The notes under the pieces are model-generated. The model worked only from the letters and a program-made list of their open reading frames with translations. It was not told where the DNA came from and did no database searches. A stretch of DNA of 64,000 nucleotides from Roseivirga misakiensis (GTDB lineage Bacteria > Bacteroidota > Bacteroidia > Cytophagales > Cyclobacteriaceae). Of the stretch, positions 34,022-42,673 are shown piece by piece. The stretch is taken from positions 186,001-250,000 of the forward strand of contig NZ_MDGQ01000005.1 in NCBI RefSeq assembly GCF_001747105.1. Reading direction: 5' to 3'. The position numbers and the translations under genes were made by a program. Position 1 is the stretch's first letter, and the number at the start of each line of letters is the position of its first letter.

Positions 34022-34903
34022 ATGAATATTACACCGCTTGAGATTAGGCAAAAGGAATTCGAAAAAGGCTTTCGTGGATACGATAAGGACGAAGTTAGTG
34101 CGTTCTTAAATTCTCTTTCTATAGAATGGGAGAGGTTAAATGATCAGTGCAAAGAACTCAAATTAAGACTTGAGTCGGCTGAAAATGAGGTGGTGAAGCT
34201 CCGAGAAGTTGAAAACTCCCTTTTCAAGACTTTGAAAACAGCAGAGGATACCGGTTCAAATATGATTGAGCAGGCCACTAAAACGGCCGAATTGCACATG
34301 AAGGAAACCGAAATGAAAGCCGATGCACTGATGAATGAGGCCAAATCTAGGGCCAGGTCCATCATTGAAGAAGCTGAAAATAAAGCGCGGGTTATCATCG
34401 ATGATATGGAAGATGAGATTCGCCAATTGGAACAAGTTTTCAGAAGCCTAGATGCCAATAAGACAAGCCTGATTTCGGATTTAAAACTTCTAGCAGGTGA
34501 TATATTAGGAAAGATCGAGCGTCACGAAGATTTTCCAGCCGAAATAAAATCTCACATTAAGAAAGGTAAAGACCTCAGCCGCGAGGTAAATGATAACACC
34601 TCTCAACCTGTGGATGTTGAGCGCATTATTGTAGAAAACGAACATAAGGCAGCAGAGGCAAGTATTTCAGAAATGGTGGAGGATGTTCCAGAAGAGACTG
34701 AAGCACCTGTTGCAGAGGCGCAAGTTGAATTACCGATTGAATCAGCACCAAAAGTTGAGGAAGAAATTAAGGAGGAGGTACCAGTTGAAACCGTTTCTGA
34801 AGAAGTTAATAGTCCGACAGCCGAAGTTGAAGAAAAAAGTGTAACTGATGAGCCAAAGAAAGAGCCTAAGGAAAGTGGTTCCTTCTTCGACCAATTCGAT
34901 TAA
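34022..34903 (+). CDS. DivIVA-domain coiled-coil protein with acidic tail
   Basis: The 293-residue product starts with a DivIVA-like lipid-binding domain (about 1-35, ITPLEIRQKEFEKGFRGYD and KDEVSAFLNSL). A long parallel coiled coil follows (about 36-170), Ala/Glu/Lys-rich with MKADALMNEAKSRARSIIEE. A Glu/Pro/Val-rich disordered tail (about 210-280) ends in SGSFFDQFD. DivIVA-type proteins mark curved membranes and recruit partners; in Bacteroidota their role is poorly known. It sits between a WD40 scaffold gene and folB (one base after its stop). Confidence 0.85.
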   Translation: MNITPLEIRQKEFEKGFRGYDKDEVSAFLNSLSIEWERLNDQCKELKLRLESAENEVVKLREVENSLFKTLKTAEDTGSNMIEQATKTAELHMKETEMKADALMNEAKSRARSIIEEAENKARVIIDDMEDEIRQLEQVFRSLDANKTSLISDLKLLAGDILGKIERHEDFPAEIKSHIKKGKDLSREVNDNTSQPVDVERIIVENEHKAAEASISEMVEDVPEETEAPVAEAQVELPIESAPKVEEEIKEEVPVETVSEEVNSPTAEVEEKSVTDEPKKEPKESGSFFDQFD

Positions 34904-34904
34904 A

Positions 34905-35270
34905 ATGAATAAAGATATTGTTTCACTGGAAGGCATGGAGTTCTATGCCTTTCATGGTTTTTACGCTGAGGAAAGAGAGAAAGGAAATGATTTTGTTGTT
35001 GACGTACATGTAACAACTGATTTTTCAGTAGCCTCTGAAAGTGATAACCTAGAGGGAACTGTCAATTACGAAGAAATATACACTATTACGAAAGAGGAGA
35101 TGTCAATCTCCACCAAGCTTTTGGAAAGGCTAGGGCAAAGGATTTTAGATAGACTTTTTGAAGCGTTTAGCACGGCTTCAGCGATCGAAATATCTGTAGC
35201 TAAGAAAAACCCGCCCGTCGGAGGTCAAGTAAATCGTTCTAGAATTACCATGATCCGGACTCGCGAATAA
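34905..35270 (+). CDS. folB: Dihydroneopterin aldolase
   Basis: A 121-residue enzyme of folate synthesis that cleaves 7,8-dihydroneopterin to 6-hydroxymethyl-dihydropterin and glycolaldehyde. Family blocks are the N-terminal LEGMEFYAFHGFYAEERE (catalytic Glu in the EERE segment), EGTVNYEEIY, LERLGQRILDRLF and the catalytic Lys region VAKKNPPVGGQV. The start is ATG 34905, one base after the DivIVA-type stop. The longer in-frame reading from 34848 adds 19 residues from inside that gene and is rejected. The length agrees with family members (about 120). Confidence 0.93.
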   Translation: MNKDIVSLEGMEFYAFHGFYAEEREKGNDFVVDVHVTTDFSVASESDNLEGTVNYEEIYTITKEEMSISTKLLERLGQRILDRLFEAFSTASAIEISVAKKNPPVGGQVNRSRITMIRTRE

Positions 35271-35287
35271 GCTTGTAGTATCGAGAA

Positions 35288-37171
35288 ATGACTCAAGCAC
35301 AAGAAACGCTCAAAGACCTCTCAATTCTTCTAAAACTTGAAAAAGAAGAGGATTACGCCCAGTATGAACGGAAGGTGCTTCATACATCTGTAGATGAACG
35401 ACGGAAGCAAGGAGTGACTTGGTACCCTATTCAAATTACCAATAAATATATCAGCACTGGAGAGCGTTTCACCCTAGAATTGGATAGGACCACGCACCAA
35501 GACCGGCATCATGCTTTTCAAGTTGGGGCAGTAGTCAGTGTCTTTTCTGGTTTGGATGTTGATGCTGACACACTGCCAGCAGTGGTTAGTTATGTCAGGA
35601 AAGACAGAATGAAGGTAGTCCTTAACACTGATGACCTTCCGGATTGGCTCAAGCAGGGTAAACTCGGGGTAAACCTCTTATTTGATGAAGGTACCTATCG
35701 GGAAATGAATAAGGCTTTAAAAGAAGTTATTGGTGCTGAGACAGGCCGTTTGGCTGACCTTCGGGAAATACTATATGGGGCTAAAACCGCCAACTTTAAA
35801 AACGGCTTCGATTTTCAATCCGTCAATCTAAATGAGGGACAGAATAAGGCGTTAACTCAAATATTTAATGCTAAAGACGTAGCAATAATCCATGGGCCTC
35901 CAGGCACAGGTAAAACCACAACATTAGTCAACGCTATAAAAGAGGTTGTTAAAGCAGAAAAGCAAGTGCTTGTCTGTGCTCAAAGTAATGCTGCGGTAGA
36001 TTTAATTGTAGAAAAACTCGATACTCTGGGACTTCAAGTCTTGCGTTTAGGGCACCCAGCTAGGCTTACTCCCGAGGTAATAGAGAATAGTTTGGATGTT
36101 AAAATTTCTAAGCATCCGTTTTTTAAGGAGCTCAAAGAAATACGAAAGCGATCTGAAGAGTACCGTAGGATGGCACAAAAGTACAAGCGCAACTTCGGAT
36201 TTGAAGAGCGAATGCAGAGAAAGCTTGTGATGAAAGAGGCGCGCATGTTCAAAGAAGATGCAGATAGGGTCGAATCTCAAATCATGGAAGACCTTGTTGA
36301 CGAAGCACAAGTAGTGGCTTGTACGTTGACGGGATCTACCCATCATCTACTTCGCGACAGAGTATTTAGGTCCATATTCATTGATGAAGCTTCCCAAGCG
36401 CTAGAACCCGCTTGTTGGATCGCTATTCGCAAAGCCCATCGCTTGATTATGGCAGGAGATCATTTACAACTGCCTCCGACTATTAAATCGTTGAAGGCTG
36501 CGAAATCTGGTTTAGCGGAAACACTCTTTGAAAAAGCCATTAACCATATTGAACAGTCGGTCATGTTATCGACCCAGTATAGAATGCATCCAGATATTGT
36601 GAAGTTCTCTGGTGACCATTTTTATAATGGGGGCTTGATCACTGCCGAAGAAGTTATACTAAGAGAGAGCAATTCAGAATCAGATCATTTTCTATTTATC
36701 GATACGGCTGGCTGCGGCTTTAATGAAAAGGTCAAAAAGGAGACCCTCAGTACATACAACACCGATGAAGCGGCGTTATTGATTAAGCATCTATCGTCCA
36801 ACCTCTCGATTCAAGAAACCGTGGGGATCATTGCTCCTTATAAAGCACAAATAGAAGTGATTAGAGACTCAGTATTAAAGAGTTCAGCCTTTGATGCGGT
36901 ACGCGATCAAGTCTCGGTAAATACTGTGGATGCCTTCCAAGGGCAGGAACGTGATGTCATATACATCAGCCTGACCAGAAGTAACGAAAAGAGCGAGATT
37001 GGCTTTTTAAAGGAATACCGCCGAATGAACGTGGCGATGACAAGGGCAAAGACCCGATTAGTTATAGTTGGTGATTCCGCAACGTTGGGCAAGGACAACT
37101 TTTTTAACGCAGTAATCGATTATGCTCAGCAAATAGAAGGATATAGAAGCGCTTTCGAGTTTTTGTATTGA
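35288..37171 (+). CDS. Superfamily 1B DNA/RNA helicase (UPF1/IGHMBP2-like)
   Basis: A 627-residue helicase. An N-terminal beta-rich domain (about 1-165) precedes two RecA-like domains. Motif I is HGPPGTGKTTTLVNA (from about 202). Motif II is FIDEASQALEP (Asp366, Glu367; DEAS). Motif III is AGDHLQLPPT. Then come STQYRMHPDIVKF (motif IV), VNTVDAFQGQERDVI (motif V) and RRMNVAMTRAKTRLVIVGD (motif VI). This is the layout of the UPF1-like SF1B group, which moves 5' to 3' on RNA or single-stranded DNA. The bacterial role is not settled. It follows folB by 17 bp. Confidence 0.93.
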   Translation: MTQAQETLKDLSILLKLEKEEDYAQYERKVLHTSVDERRKQGVTWYPIQITNKYISTGERFTLELDRTTHQDRHHAFQVGAVVSVFSGLDVDADTLPAVVSYVRKDRMKVVLNTDDLPDWLKQGKLGVNLLFDEGTYREMNKALKEVIGAETGRLADLREILYGAKTANFKNGFDFQSVNLNEGQNKALTQIFNAKDVAIIHGPPGTGKTTTLVNAIKEVVKAEKQVLVCAQSNAAVDLIVEKLDTLGLQVLRLGHPARLTPEVIENSLDVKISKHPFFKELKEIRKRSEEYRRMAQKYKRNFGFEERMQRKLVMKEARMFKEDADRVESQIMEDLVDEAQVVACTLTGSTHHLLRDRVFRSIFIDEASQALEPACWIAIRKAHRLIMAGDHLQLPPTIKSLKAAKSGLAETLFEKAINHIEQSVMLSTQYRMHPDIVKFSGDHFYNGGLITAEEVILRESNSESDHFLFIDTAGCGFNEKVKKETLSTYNTDEAALLIKHLSSNLSIQETVGIIAPYKAQIEVIRDSVLKSSAFDAVRDQVSVNTVDAFQGQERDVIYISLTRSNEKSEIGFLKEYRRMNVAMTRAKTRLVIVGDSATLGKDNFFNAVIDYAQQIEGYRSAFEFLY

Positions 37172-37178
37172 TAATACC

Positions 37179-38069
37179 TTAGCCGATCGCTTTAGCTAAA
37201 ACCTCTGCAGCATTTGGATTCATTCTGAACCATAATTCTGGTTCGATTAACTCGAGTTCTATTACTGCCAGCTCGCCGTTATTATCTCGAATAATATCTA
37301 CCCGAGCATATTTAGGTTGAGGGGAGCAAGCGGCTACCGCTTTTTCTGCAAAAGCCATTTCTTCTCGACTTGGCTCGTAGGCATGCACTGTTCCACCAAA
37401 GTCGTCCTGAACTCTGAAATCACCAGGTTTCGCCACTTTCAAAACGGCGTGAGTGAATTGCCCGCCCATAACCATCAAGGAAATCTCGCCTTTGTCTACC
37501 ACATTATTTTGGAAGGGTTGCAGCATCATGGCCTCAACGGCAATTAGGGATTGAAATATTGATTCATGAGCGTTAAGGTTACTGCTGTTAAGCTTATAAG
37601 TATGCCGAGATGCTCCGGATATACAGGGCTTCAGGATCAAGTTATCCCAGCCAGTTTCTTGTTGTAATTTGAACAGACTCGTCGAATCGCCAATTTCTAT
37701 GTATCGAGTTTCGGGAATATTCACGCCCTTTGCTTTTAGGTCACCGAGATAATGCTTGTCCATGTTCCAAGTGATTAAACTGTAAGGGTTCACCATTTCC
37801 GTTAGGTCACTCACTCGGGCGAGCCAAGTTTTCCATTCCTCAAAGCGATCGAAGTAATCCCAAGTTGTTCTGAAAATAACGGCCTTGGTGGTTGACCAAT
37901 CAAAGTCGCTATCTGACCAACTTTTTCTGCCAACGCGATGGCCTTGTTGCTCTAAAGCTTTTACAACCAAGCCATCTTCCAATAAGATATTTTGAACATA
38001 ATCTTCTTGGCTTGTCGGATTAACATAACGGTCATCCGTTAGAACTATAAAATCATAAATATGGCTCAT
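37179..38069 (-). CDS. ATP-grasp family ligase (RimK/GshB-like), product unknown
   Basis: A 296-residue ATP-grasp protein. The pre-ATP-grasp domain (about 1-110) holds IFRTTWDYFDRF. The ATP-grasp core has NLILKPCISGASRHTY (ATP Lys), EAMMLQPFQNNVVDKGEISLM and the C-terminal metal site YARVDIIRD plus IELELIEPELWF. The family joins a carboxylate to an amine through an acyl phosphate; similar genes are labelled glutathione-synthetase-like. I cannot name its substrate. The ATG at 38069 overlaps the TGA of the IscA-like gene as TGATG, so the two are coupled. A TTG at 38072 gives one extra residue and is not needed. Confidence 0.85.
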   Translation of the reverse strand: MSHIYDFIVLTDDRYVNPTSQEDYVQNILLEDGLVVKALEQQGHRVGRKSWSDSDFDWSTTKAVIFRTTWDYFDRFEEWKTWLARVSDLTEMVNPYSLITWNMDKHYLGDLKAKGVNIPETRYIEIGDSTSLFKLQQETGWDNLILKPCISGASRHTYKLNSSNLNAHESIFQSLIAVEAMMLQPFQNNVVDKGEISLMVMGGQFTHAVLKVAKPGDFRVQDDFGGTVHAYEPSREEMAFAEKAVAACSPQPKYARVDIIRDNNGELAVIELELIEPELWFRMNPNAAEVLAKAIG

Positions 38070-38380
38070 CAAGAAGTGGTGCTATTAGGATTGACGAAAG
38101 TAAACCCTCTTGCATCGTTTTCGTCATAAAAATCTACTTCCAGGCCAACGAGGTACATAGTTTGCCTTTTTTCTACATGAACAGTAATATCTTGAACAGT
38201 ATATGATATGTCTCCTTCCTTGGGCTTGTCAAAGCCCAGCATAAAACCCATTCCTGAACAACCTGCACCACCTTTTACACCAATGCGCAGGCCATAACCC
38301 TCTGGAATACCTTTGTTTTCCATGATGTTTTTTACTTCAGCAATCGCTTTTTCAGTCAGACTTACAGGTTCGATCGTCAT
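38069..38380 (-). CDS. A-type Fe-S carrier-like protein (HesB/IscA family) lacking C-terminal cysteines
   Basis: A 103-residue HesB/IscA-like protein. The first conserved cysteine is present in KGGAGCSGMGFMLGFD (about residue 40). GDISYTVQDITVHVEKRQ, YLVGLEVDFYDE and GFTFVNPN follow the family. The C-terminus stops at NPNSTTS, whereas classical members continue with a Cys-Gly-Cys motif needed to hold an iron or cluster. It therefore has only one of the three usual cysteines. It may be a regulatory or partner-bound variant, or bind a cluster with another protein. The ATP-grasp gene downstream is translationally coupled. Confidence 0.88.
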   Translation of the reverse strand: MTIEPVSLTEKAIAEVKNIMENKGIPEGYGLRIGVKGGAGCSGMGFMLGFDKPKEGDISYTVQDITVHVEKRQTMYLVGLEVDFYDENDARGFTFVNPNSTTS

Positions 38381-38487
38381 ATGAACAAGAATTATTTCAT
38401 GATTTCAGATGTAAACATAATACCTATTGTAGATTCTCACTATTTTCAGACATTAATTGATATAATCAATTCGACAAAGAATAGTTT

Positions 38488-39009
38488 ATGGATACTGTAA
38501 CAGAATTATTGAAGGTTTTGATCCCAGCACTCTTGGTAATGTATGCCATGTATCTAGTGGTAAGGAATTTTTTACAAAAACAGTTCGATAATCGGTTATT
38601 GGATTTAAAAATCAAGAATAACGAGACAGTTCTACCTATTCGATTACAAGCTTATGAAAGGATAGCCCTGTTATTGGAGCGAATTTCTCCAAATAATATG
38701 CTGATTAGGTTAAGCGACCCCTCGTTGAGTGCCTTTGCTTTTCAGCAATTGTTATTGAAAGAAATTCGGGAGGAATTCAACCATAACCTATCGCAACAGG
38801 TTTATATGTCAGAAGACGTTTGGAACAAGGTAAAGGCCACCGTCAATGATATTGTTTCGGCTGTTCAGGATTCGGCCCAAAAGATGGACGACAGTAAAAA
38901 TGCCATAGATTTAGCGGAGGAGATTTTTGCTTATATGATTGGCTTGGATCGCGATCCTGTAGGAGAAGCCTTGGCAATGGTTAGAAATGAAACACAACAC
39001 TTATTCTGA
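38488..39009 (+). CDS. Conserved membrane-anchored protein of unknown function
   Basis: The 173-residue protein has one N-terminal membrane helix (about 8-25, LKVLIPALLVMYAMYLVV). A mainly helical cytoplasmic part follows, with LQAYERIALLLERISPNNM and LLKEIREEFNHNLSQQVYM as likely recognisable blocks. I recall similar proteins from Bacteroidota genomes without function. The next gene (YkvA-like) begins 8 bp after the stop, so they may be co-expressed. There is no enzyme motif, and nothing else can be said from sequence. Confidence 0.75.
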   Translation: MDTVTELLKVLIPALLVMYAMYLVVRNFLQKQFDNRLLDLKIKNNETVLPIRLQAYERIALLLERISPNNMLIRLSDPSLSAFAFQQLLLKEIREEFNHNLSQQVYMSEDVWNKVKATVNDIVSAVQDSAQKMDDSKNAIDLAEEIFAYMIGLDRDPVGEALAMVRNETQHLF

Positions 39010-39017
39010 ATATAGAT

Positions 39018-39434
39018 ATGTCAAAAGAGCCATCAAGCAGAGAGAAAAAGTTCTTCAATAAGTTTAAAAGTAAGGCTGAGCGTATTGTTAGTGACAATGA
39101 TGCGCTTAGAAAGTTGCTGATAAAGTTGAAAACAAAGCTGGATGATTCGAAGGACGATGATTCGCTCAAGACAAAATTAGTCGACTATCTGAAGTTGTTA
39201 TCTCGCATGATCGGTAACACGATAAACGGTAATTATAAAGATTTACCATGGCAAACTATGGTGATGCTGGTGGGTGGATTACTCTATTTCATTGCCCCGC
39301 TCGATGCACTTCCCGATTTTATTCCAGTCGCTGGTCTTTTAGACGACGCTACCATTCTGATCTGGCTAGGTAAGTGCTTTAATGAAGACCTAGAAAATTA
39401 TAAAACTTGGGAAAAATCGAACCTTTCTGCCTAG
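39018..39434 (+). CDS. YkvA/DUF1232-family membrane protein
   Basis: A 138-residue protein. It has a Lys-rich, helical N-terminal half (about 1-70). The DUF1232 signature follows (about 75-115): a membrane helix VMLVGGLLYFIAPLDALPD and FIPVAGLLDDATILIWLGKC. The IxPxDxxPDxIPxxGxxDD pattern is complete. The function of the family is unknown. It sits 8 bp after the preceding membrane-anchored protein gene and about 40 bp before the thioredoxin-like gene. Confidence 0.85.
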   Translation: MSKEPSSREKKFFNKFKSKAERIVSDNDALRKLLIKLKTKLDDSKDDDSLKTKLVDYLKLLSRMIGNTINGNYKDLPWQTMVMLVGGLLYFIAPLDALPDFIPVAGLLDDATILIWLGKCFNEDLENYKTWEKSNLSA

Positions 39435-39473
39435 CTAATTTGTTAGGTTGTTGTTAGAACATTAAAAGGAAAG

Positions 39474-40109
39474 ATGTCACATTTAATTACCAACCAACTT
39501 CTTGACTCAGCATGGACTTATGATGCCTACCGTGAGTTTTTAGATAACCTTTTACTTGAAGGTAAAACTACTGGTAGTAATCAGTCTGAAGGGATGATCA
39601 ACTATGCGCAGCTAAATCAAAAACGTATGCGCAAATGGGATAAAATTGGAAAATTAAGCCCTGAGCTTACCGATTATTTGTCCAAAATTGACAGACCAAT
39701 GACTTGGTTGGTGATTACTGAGGGCTGGTGTGGTGATGCGGCCCAAAACCTACCTTTCTTCAATAAAATGGCTCAAGTCAATCCGAATATTAATTTAAGA
39801 TTCATTTTGAGAGACGAGAACCTTGAGTTGATGGATCAGTTTTTGACTAACGGCGGAAGATCCATACCAAAGTTGATTGCGCTGGATGAATCGTTGAGCG
39901 TTTTAGGTTCATGGGGACCAAGGCCAGAACCGATGCAAAAAGCTTTTTTAGAAAATAAGGTGTCTCAAGAGCGTTCGGGGAAGGAATTTACCGAATTTCT
40001 GCATTTATGGTATGCCAAAGATAGGGGACGTACCCTACAAAATGAATTTTTGGCTATTTTAGATGTATGGATTCAAAAACAGCTATCATTGCCGGCGCAA
40101 GCGGGTTGA
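39474..40109 (+). CDS. Thioredoxin-fold protein with single-cysteine EGWCGDAAQ motif
   Basis: A 211-residue cytoplasmic protein of the thioredoxin superfamily (thioredoxin_9-like). The active-site loop reads ITEGWCGDAAQNLPFF (about 83-98). Only the first Cys of the usual CxxC is present, the second being Ala. A likely cis-Pro region follows in GGRSIPKLIAL. Without the second Cys it cannot form the usual internal disulphide, so a mixed-disulphide or non-redox role is more likely. Its 3' end overlaps the next gene by 43 nt in another frame. It has no signal peptide. Confidence 0.82.
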   Translation: MSHLITNQLLDSAWTYDAYREFLDNLLLEGKTTGSNQSEGMINYAQLNQKRMRKWDKIGKLSPELTDYLSKIDRPMTWLVITEGWCGDAAQNLPFFNKMAQVNPNINLRFILRDENLELMDQFLTNGGRSIPKLIALDESLSVLGSWGPRPEPMQKAFLENKVSQERSGKEFTEFLHLWYAKDRGRTLQNEFLAILDVWIQKQLSLPAQAG

Positions 40110-40717
40110 TTGGCAAGTCACTAACTCAAATGTTACTAAACAGCGATGATTATGGTCAAGTCATTGCGCTAGTGAGAAAGCCTCTCGGGATTCAGCATGA
40201 CCAGCTGCAAGAATTAACAATTAACTTCGATGAATTGTCGACCATGGAGAATTTTCCAAAGGCCGACGATGTGTTTTGTGCTTTAGGCACTACGATGAAA
40301 AAAGCGGGGTCAAAAGAAGCTTTTTACAAAGTAGATTTTACCTACCCTTATGAATTAGCCCAAAGAGCATTAAAAGAGGGGGCGAATCGGTTTTTTCTGG
40401 TTTCAGCCTTGGGGTCAAATATCGATTCGCGGAATTTTTATAGTCGCGTAAAGGGTGAAATTGAACACCAAATATCATTTCTAAGCTATCGCACGATTTA
40501 TATTTTTAAGCCTTCACTTTTAAGAGGCTCAAGAAGCGAAAGTCGTTTTGGAGAAAAGATGGCACAACTTATAACTAGGATTATTCCGTTTGTCGGTCCT
40601 TGGAAGAAATACCGACCGATTCACGGAAGTAAGGTTGCCGACGCTATTATGAAAGTGGCTAAACAGGAAGATAAGGGCTGCTATTTCTATCAATCAGAAA
40701 TTATGCGCAAAATGTAA
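40067..40717 (+). CDS. NAD(P)-binding Rossmann-fold oxidoreductase (HTATIP2-like)
   Basis: The 216-residue short-chain, atypical-SDR-like protein starts with the dinucleotide loop TAIIAGASGLIGKSLTQMLL (GxSGxxG). Further blocks are VFCALGTTMKKAGSKEAFYK, FFLVSALGSNIDSRNFYSR with a YSRVKGE segment resembling the Tyr-x3-Lys site, and FKPSLLRGSRSESRFGE. These match the NAD(P)H-binding family related to human HTATIP2/TIP30. The substrate is unknown. The start at 40067 lies 43 nt inside the thioredoxin-like gene, and the downstream hairpin closes the unit. Confidence 0.85.
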   Translation: MDSKTAIIAGASGLIGKSLTQMLLNSDDYGQVIALVRKPLGIQHDQLQELTINFDELSTMENFPKADDVFCALGTTMKKAGSKEAFYKVDFTYPYELAQRALKEGANRFFLVSALGSNIDSRNFYSRVKGEIEHQISFLSYRTIYIFKPSLLRGSRSESRFGEKMAQLITRIIPFVGPWKKYRPIHGSKVADAIMKVAKQEDKGCYFYQSEIMRKM

Positions 40718-40723
40718 TATAGA

Positions 40724-40765
40724 AATATCAAGGCTGAACCAGTTCGTTGATTCAGCCTTGATATT
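40724..40765. terminator. Perfect 15-bp inverted repeat between convergent genes
   Basis: AATATCAAGGCTGAA (40724-40738) pairs with TTCAGCCTTGATATT (40751-40765), with a 12-nt loop. It sits exactly between the convergent oxidoreductase and S15-peptidase stops. T residues are few, so termination may rely on stem strength or protect transcript ends. Confidence 0.65.
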
Positions 40766-40769
40766 CGTC

Positions 40770-42611
40770 TTAATTAGCGGAAGTCGCTTTATTATAAGCC
40801 TCTTTTCCGCCAACTACTGGTATTTCTATCCAACTTCCTTTTAACTCTACCATCAATTTGGTGCCTGGTTCAGGATGCAATGTAAAGTCTTGATCGCTAG
40901 CAAAAATCATGAGGCCAATTTGCTGCCCTGCAGGGATAATTTGGTCATCTGGCTGAAGGTTGAAAGTCACGTCATAGAACTTTCCGGGGGTAAGTGGAGC
41001 ACTTTTACTAATTGATTTATGATTTTGAGGATCGGCCCAACCGCGGGTAATGATATTATCAGTGATTTTTGCTTTATCGTCACCATTCCAAGGCAAAGAA
41101 ACCATCCACACCGATAAGTTTACCGCAGGTTTATCGCTTGCTACCTTCACTTTGATGGTAGAGGTTCCTGAAAGGTGAATTGCTTCTTTTAAAATCGGAG
41201 AAAGCAATAAGAGTCGGTTATTGGAATTTTTGGCTTGCGCCAGCGTTGTTCCTGACTTATTATAGTCATCGATAATTGTTTCAGTTGACTTCTTTTTGAC
41301 TTTGCTGGTCGTCAAATTCCCATCATTGGGACTTTTTGCTTCAAAGTAAAGCTTTACATTCTTCGCCTCTGGATTAGGGTAGTCTGCATAAGCAGTCGGT
41401 TCAGTTCTTTTGTCGTCTTCTCTTACGATCCATGCTTTTGCATCATTTTCGACCCCGTTTTCTACATTGTGCAAATACCTTGTAAACCATCTGTTCATCA
41501 TTTTCATGGGTGGAGGCCCACCGTGTCCGTTTTGGTGATAGAAGATTTGGGTAGGAATACCCTTTTTCTTTGCTGCTTGAGCGATTCTATTACTATGTTC
41601 TGGCATTACATTCCAGTCATTAAAGCCATGTGACATCAAAAGTGCCGCCTTCATGGGTTTCATGTCGTTTAGGTAGTCTCTGCCAGCCCAAAAGTCATTA
41701 TAATCTCCAGTAATTCGGTCTAAGTTATTCGCCATTTCCGTATCGCGAACCGTCTTGTTATTGTAAGGTCTTTTATCTTCAGCACCACTATGGATGTAAT
41801 CATAAAGTACATCGATATCCTCTCCTAGATAGCCTCCAGGGCTTCTAACCAAGCCATTTGATCGGTAGTAATGATAATAAGACGTATTCGGCGCGATCGG
41901 AATTATGGCTTTTAGACCATCTACTCCAGTGGTGGCTGCTGCCAATGGTAATGTTCCGTTGTAAGAAGTTCCTGTCATACCAATTCGCCCAGTAGACCAG
42001 GTAGCCATTACTTTCTCATCGCCATCGGGAGATGTGTAACCGTTATCTTTTCCTGAAAGCCATTCTATTACAGCTTTAGGCGCGAGTGACTCATTATCAC
42101 CACCCACGGTAGGTGCACCTTGAGAAAGTCCTGTTCCGGGGGAAGAAGAGTGCACAACAATGTATCCTCTGGGCACCCAAGTCCTAATTTGCGAGTTTGA
42201 AATAATTGGTCTTTCACCTCTACGCTGCACCTCTACATGAACTCTTGGAGGGGGAGTAGCACCAATCTCATGCTTTACATTCCAGAAAAGCCCGTCGACA
42301 GTGCCTGCCGTGCCTGCATAATAAGGGCTAGACTCATAAACAACTGGTAATTTTAACCCTTCAGTATCAGTTTGTTTAGGTCGCGTAACATCAACATGCA
42401 TTCGGTCTAATTTTCCGTCGCCATCGGTATCAAATTCCGTTTCTACCCATAAGTCATGACGAATCCAATCCTCCGGATTCTTAAAAGCATCGACGATTTG
42501 AGCTTCCCCATCTTTAAAGATCGGTTTTGCTTGTCCGAAGCTTAAAGCGCTAATTATGAATAGAGAAAAAAGAGTAATAGTTGGCTTTCTTAGCCAAGTC
42601 AGGCTTTGCAT
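40770..42611 (-). CDS. CocE/NonD-family hydrolase (X-Pro dipeptidyl-peptidase, S15)
   Basis: A 613-residue secreted serine hydrolase. The signal peptide covers about 1-27 (ending SFGQ). The alpha/beta-hydrolase core (about 55-380) has the nucleophile elbow GMTGTSYNGTLPLA (Ser near 219), an upstream PRGYIVVHSSSPGTGLS, and later LLMSHGFNDWNV and HQNGHGG (candidate Asp and His sites). A C-terminal jelly-roll domain (about 420-605) reads DKPAVNLSVWMVSLPW and TPGKFYDVTFNLQPDD. The family includes X-Pro dipeptidyl peptidases and cocaine esterase-like acyl hydrolases. Peptide scavenging is the likeliest role. Confidence 0.9.
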   Translation of the reverse strand: MQSLTWLRKPTITLFSLFIISALSFGQAKPIFKDGEAQIVDAFKNPEDWIRHDLWVETEFDTDGDGKLDRMHVDVTRPKQTDTEGLKLPVVYESSPYYAGTAGTVDGLFWNVKHEIGATPPPRVHVEVQRRGERPIISNSQIRTWVPRGYIVVHSSSPGTGLSQGAPTVGGDNESLAPKAVIEWLSGKDNGYTSPDGDEKVMATWSTGRIGMTGTSYNGTLPLAAATTGVDGLKAIIPIAPNTSYYHYYRSNGLVRSPGGYLGEDIDVLYDYIHSGAEDKRPYNNKTVRDTEMANNLDRITGDYNDFWAGRDYLNDMKPMKAALLMSHGFNDWNVMPEHSNRIAQAAKKKGIPTQIFYHQNGHGGPPPMKMMNRWFTRYLHNVENGVENDAKAWIVREDDKRTEPTAYADYPNPEAKNVKLYFEAKSPNDGNLTTSKVKKKSTETIIDDYNKSGTTLAQAKNSNNRLLLLSPILKEAIHLSGTSTIKVKVASDKPAVNLSVWMVSLPWNGDDKAKITDNIITRGWADPQNHKSISKSAPLTPGKFYDVTFNLQPDDQIIPAGQQIGLMIFASDQDFTLHPEPGTKLMVELKGSWIEIPVVGGKEAYNKATSAN

Positions 42612-42673
42612 AAAATGATGATTTGTTTAGATCGAAAATACGAAAGAAATAGCATTCCAATTGCGATAATATT

